A stretch of DNA of 6,001 nucleotides, from contig JACQJE010000106.1 of the NCBI GenBank assembly GCA_016205125.1, positions 1-6,001 on the forward strand, in the 5' to 3' direction. The notes under the pieces are model-generated. The model saw only the letters and a program-made list of their open reading frames with translations, was not told the DNA's origin and ran no database searches. Shown here in pieces: positions 5,965 through 6,001 of the stretch (within the stretch, counting starts at the first letter, position 1; every line of letters starts with the position of its first letter). This DNA is from Deltaproteobacteria bacterium (GTDB lineage Bacteria; Bdellovibrionota; O2-12-FULL-43-9; JACQJE01). The translations under genes and the position numbers were made by a program.

Positions 5965-6001
5965 TCCTGCGCGCCTCGTTGTACGCCCCGTTCTTGTTCG
6001 A
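5965..6001. other. Short sequence after the operon, no feature seen
   Basis: These 37 nt follow the carrier-protein stop. There is no T tract or hairpin and no start codon with an SD. Whether the operon continues, for example into an HMG-CoA lyase gene, cannot be decided here. Confidence 0.5.

Overview
The window comes from a bacterium of roughly balanced GC content. Genes are tightly packed, Shine-Dalgarno (SD) sites are present, and one predicted product carries a Sec signal peptide. I cannot name the phylum from the sequence. No tRNA, rRNA, mobile element, CRISPR array or phage gene is visible.

Layout. Positions 1-132 are non-coding leader with a short GC-rich hairpin at the extreme left. 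A plus-strand gene (133-819) encodes a small exported HEAT-repeat protein. It converges, with only 2 nt between stop codons, on a minus-strand gene (822-1469) for a multi-pass membrane protein of the DUF1295 / isoprenylcysteine-carboxyl-methyltransferase-like fold. A 52-nt divergent gap follows. The rest of the window (1522-5964) is one plus-strand operon: liuB (methylcrotonyl-CoA carboxylase carboxyltransferase subunit), liuC (methylglutaconyl-CoA hydratase), the biotin carboxylase part of liuD, and a separate gene for the biotin-carrier part. The intergenic gaps are 1, 6 and 2 nt.

How the genes work together. The operon encodes two consecutive steps of leucine/isovalerate breakdown. The biotin carboxylase carboxylates biotin on the carrier protein, LiuB transfers the carboxyl group to 3-methylcrotonyl-CoA to give 3-methylglutaconyl-CoA, and LiuC hydrates that to HMG-CoA. 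The order B-C-D matches the known liu cluster. The flanking steps, isovaleryl-CoA dehydrogenase and HMG-CoA lyase, are not in the window.

Most notable points. (1) The normally single-chain methylcrotonyl-CoA carboxylase alpha subunit is split into two reading frames exactly where the biotin carboxylase part gives way to the BT plus carrier domains; this may be real gene fission or a one-base frameshift. (2) A perfect 24-bp palindrome lies inside the membrane-protein gene. (3) Many G runs of 6-8 occur on the plus strand, mostly in coding sequence. I found no convincing undescribed multi-gene system; apart from these points the region is ordinary metabolic sequence.
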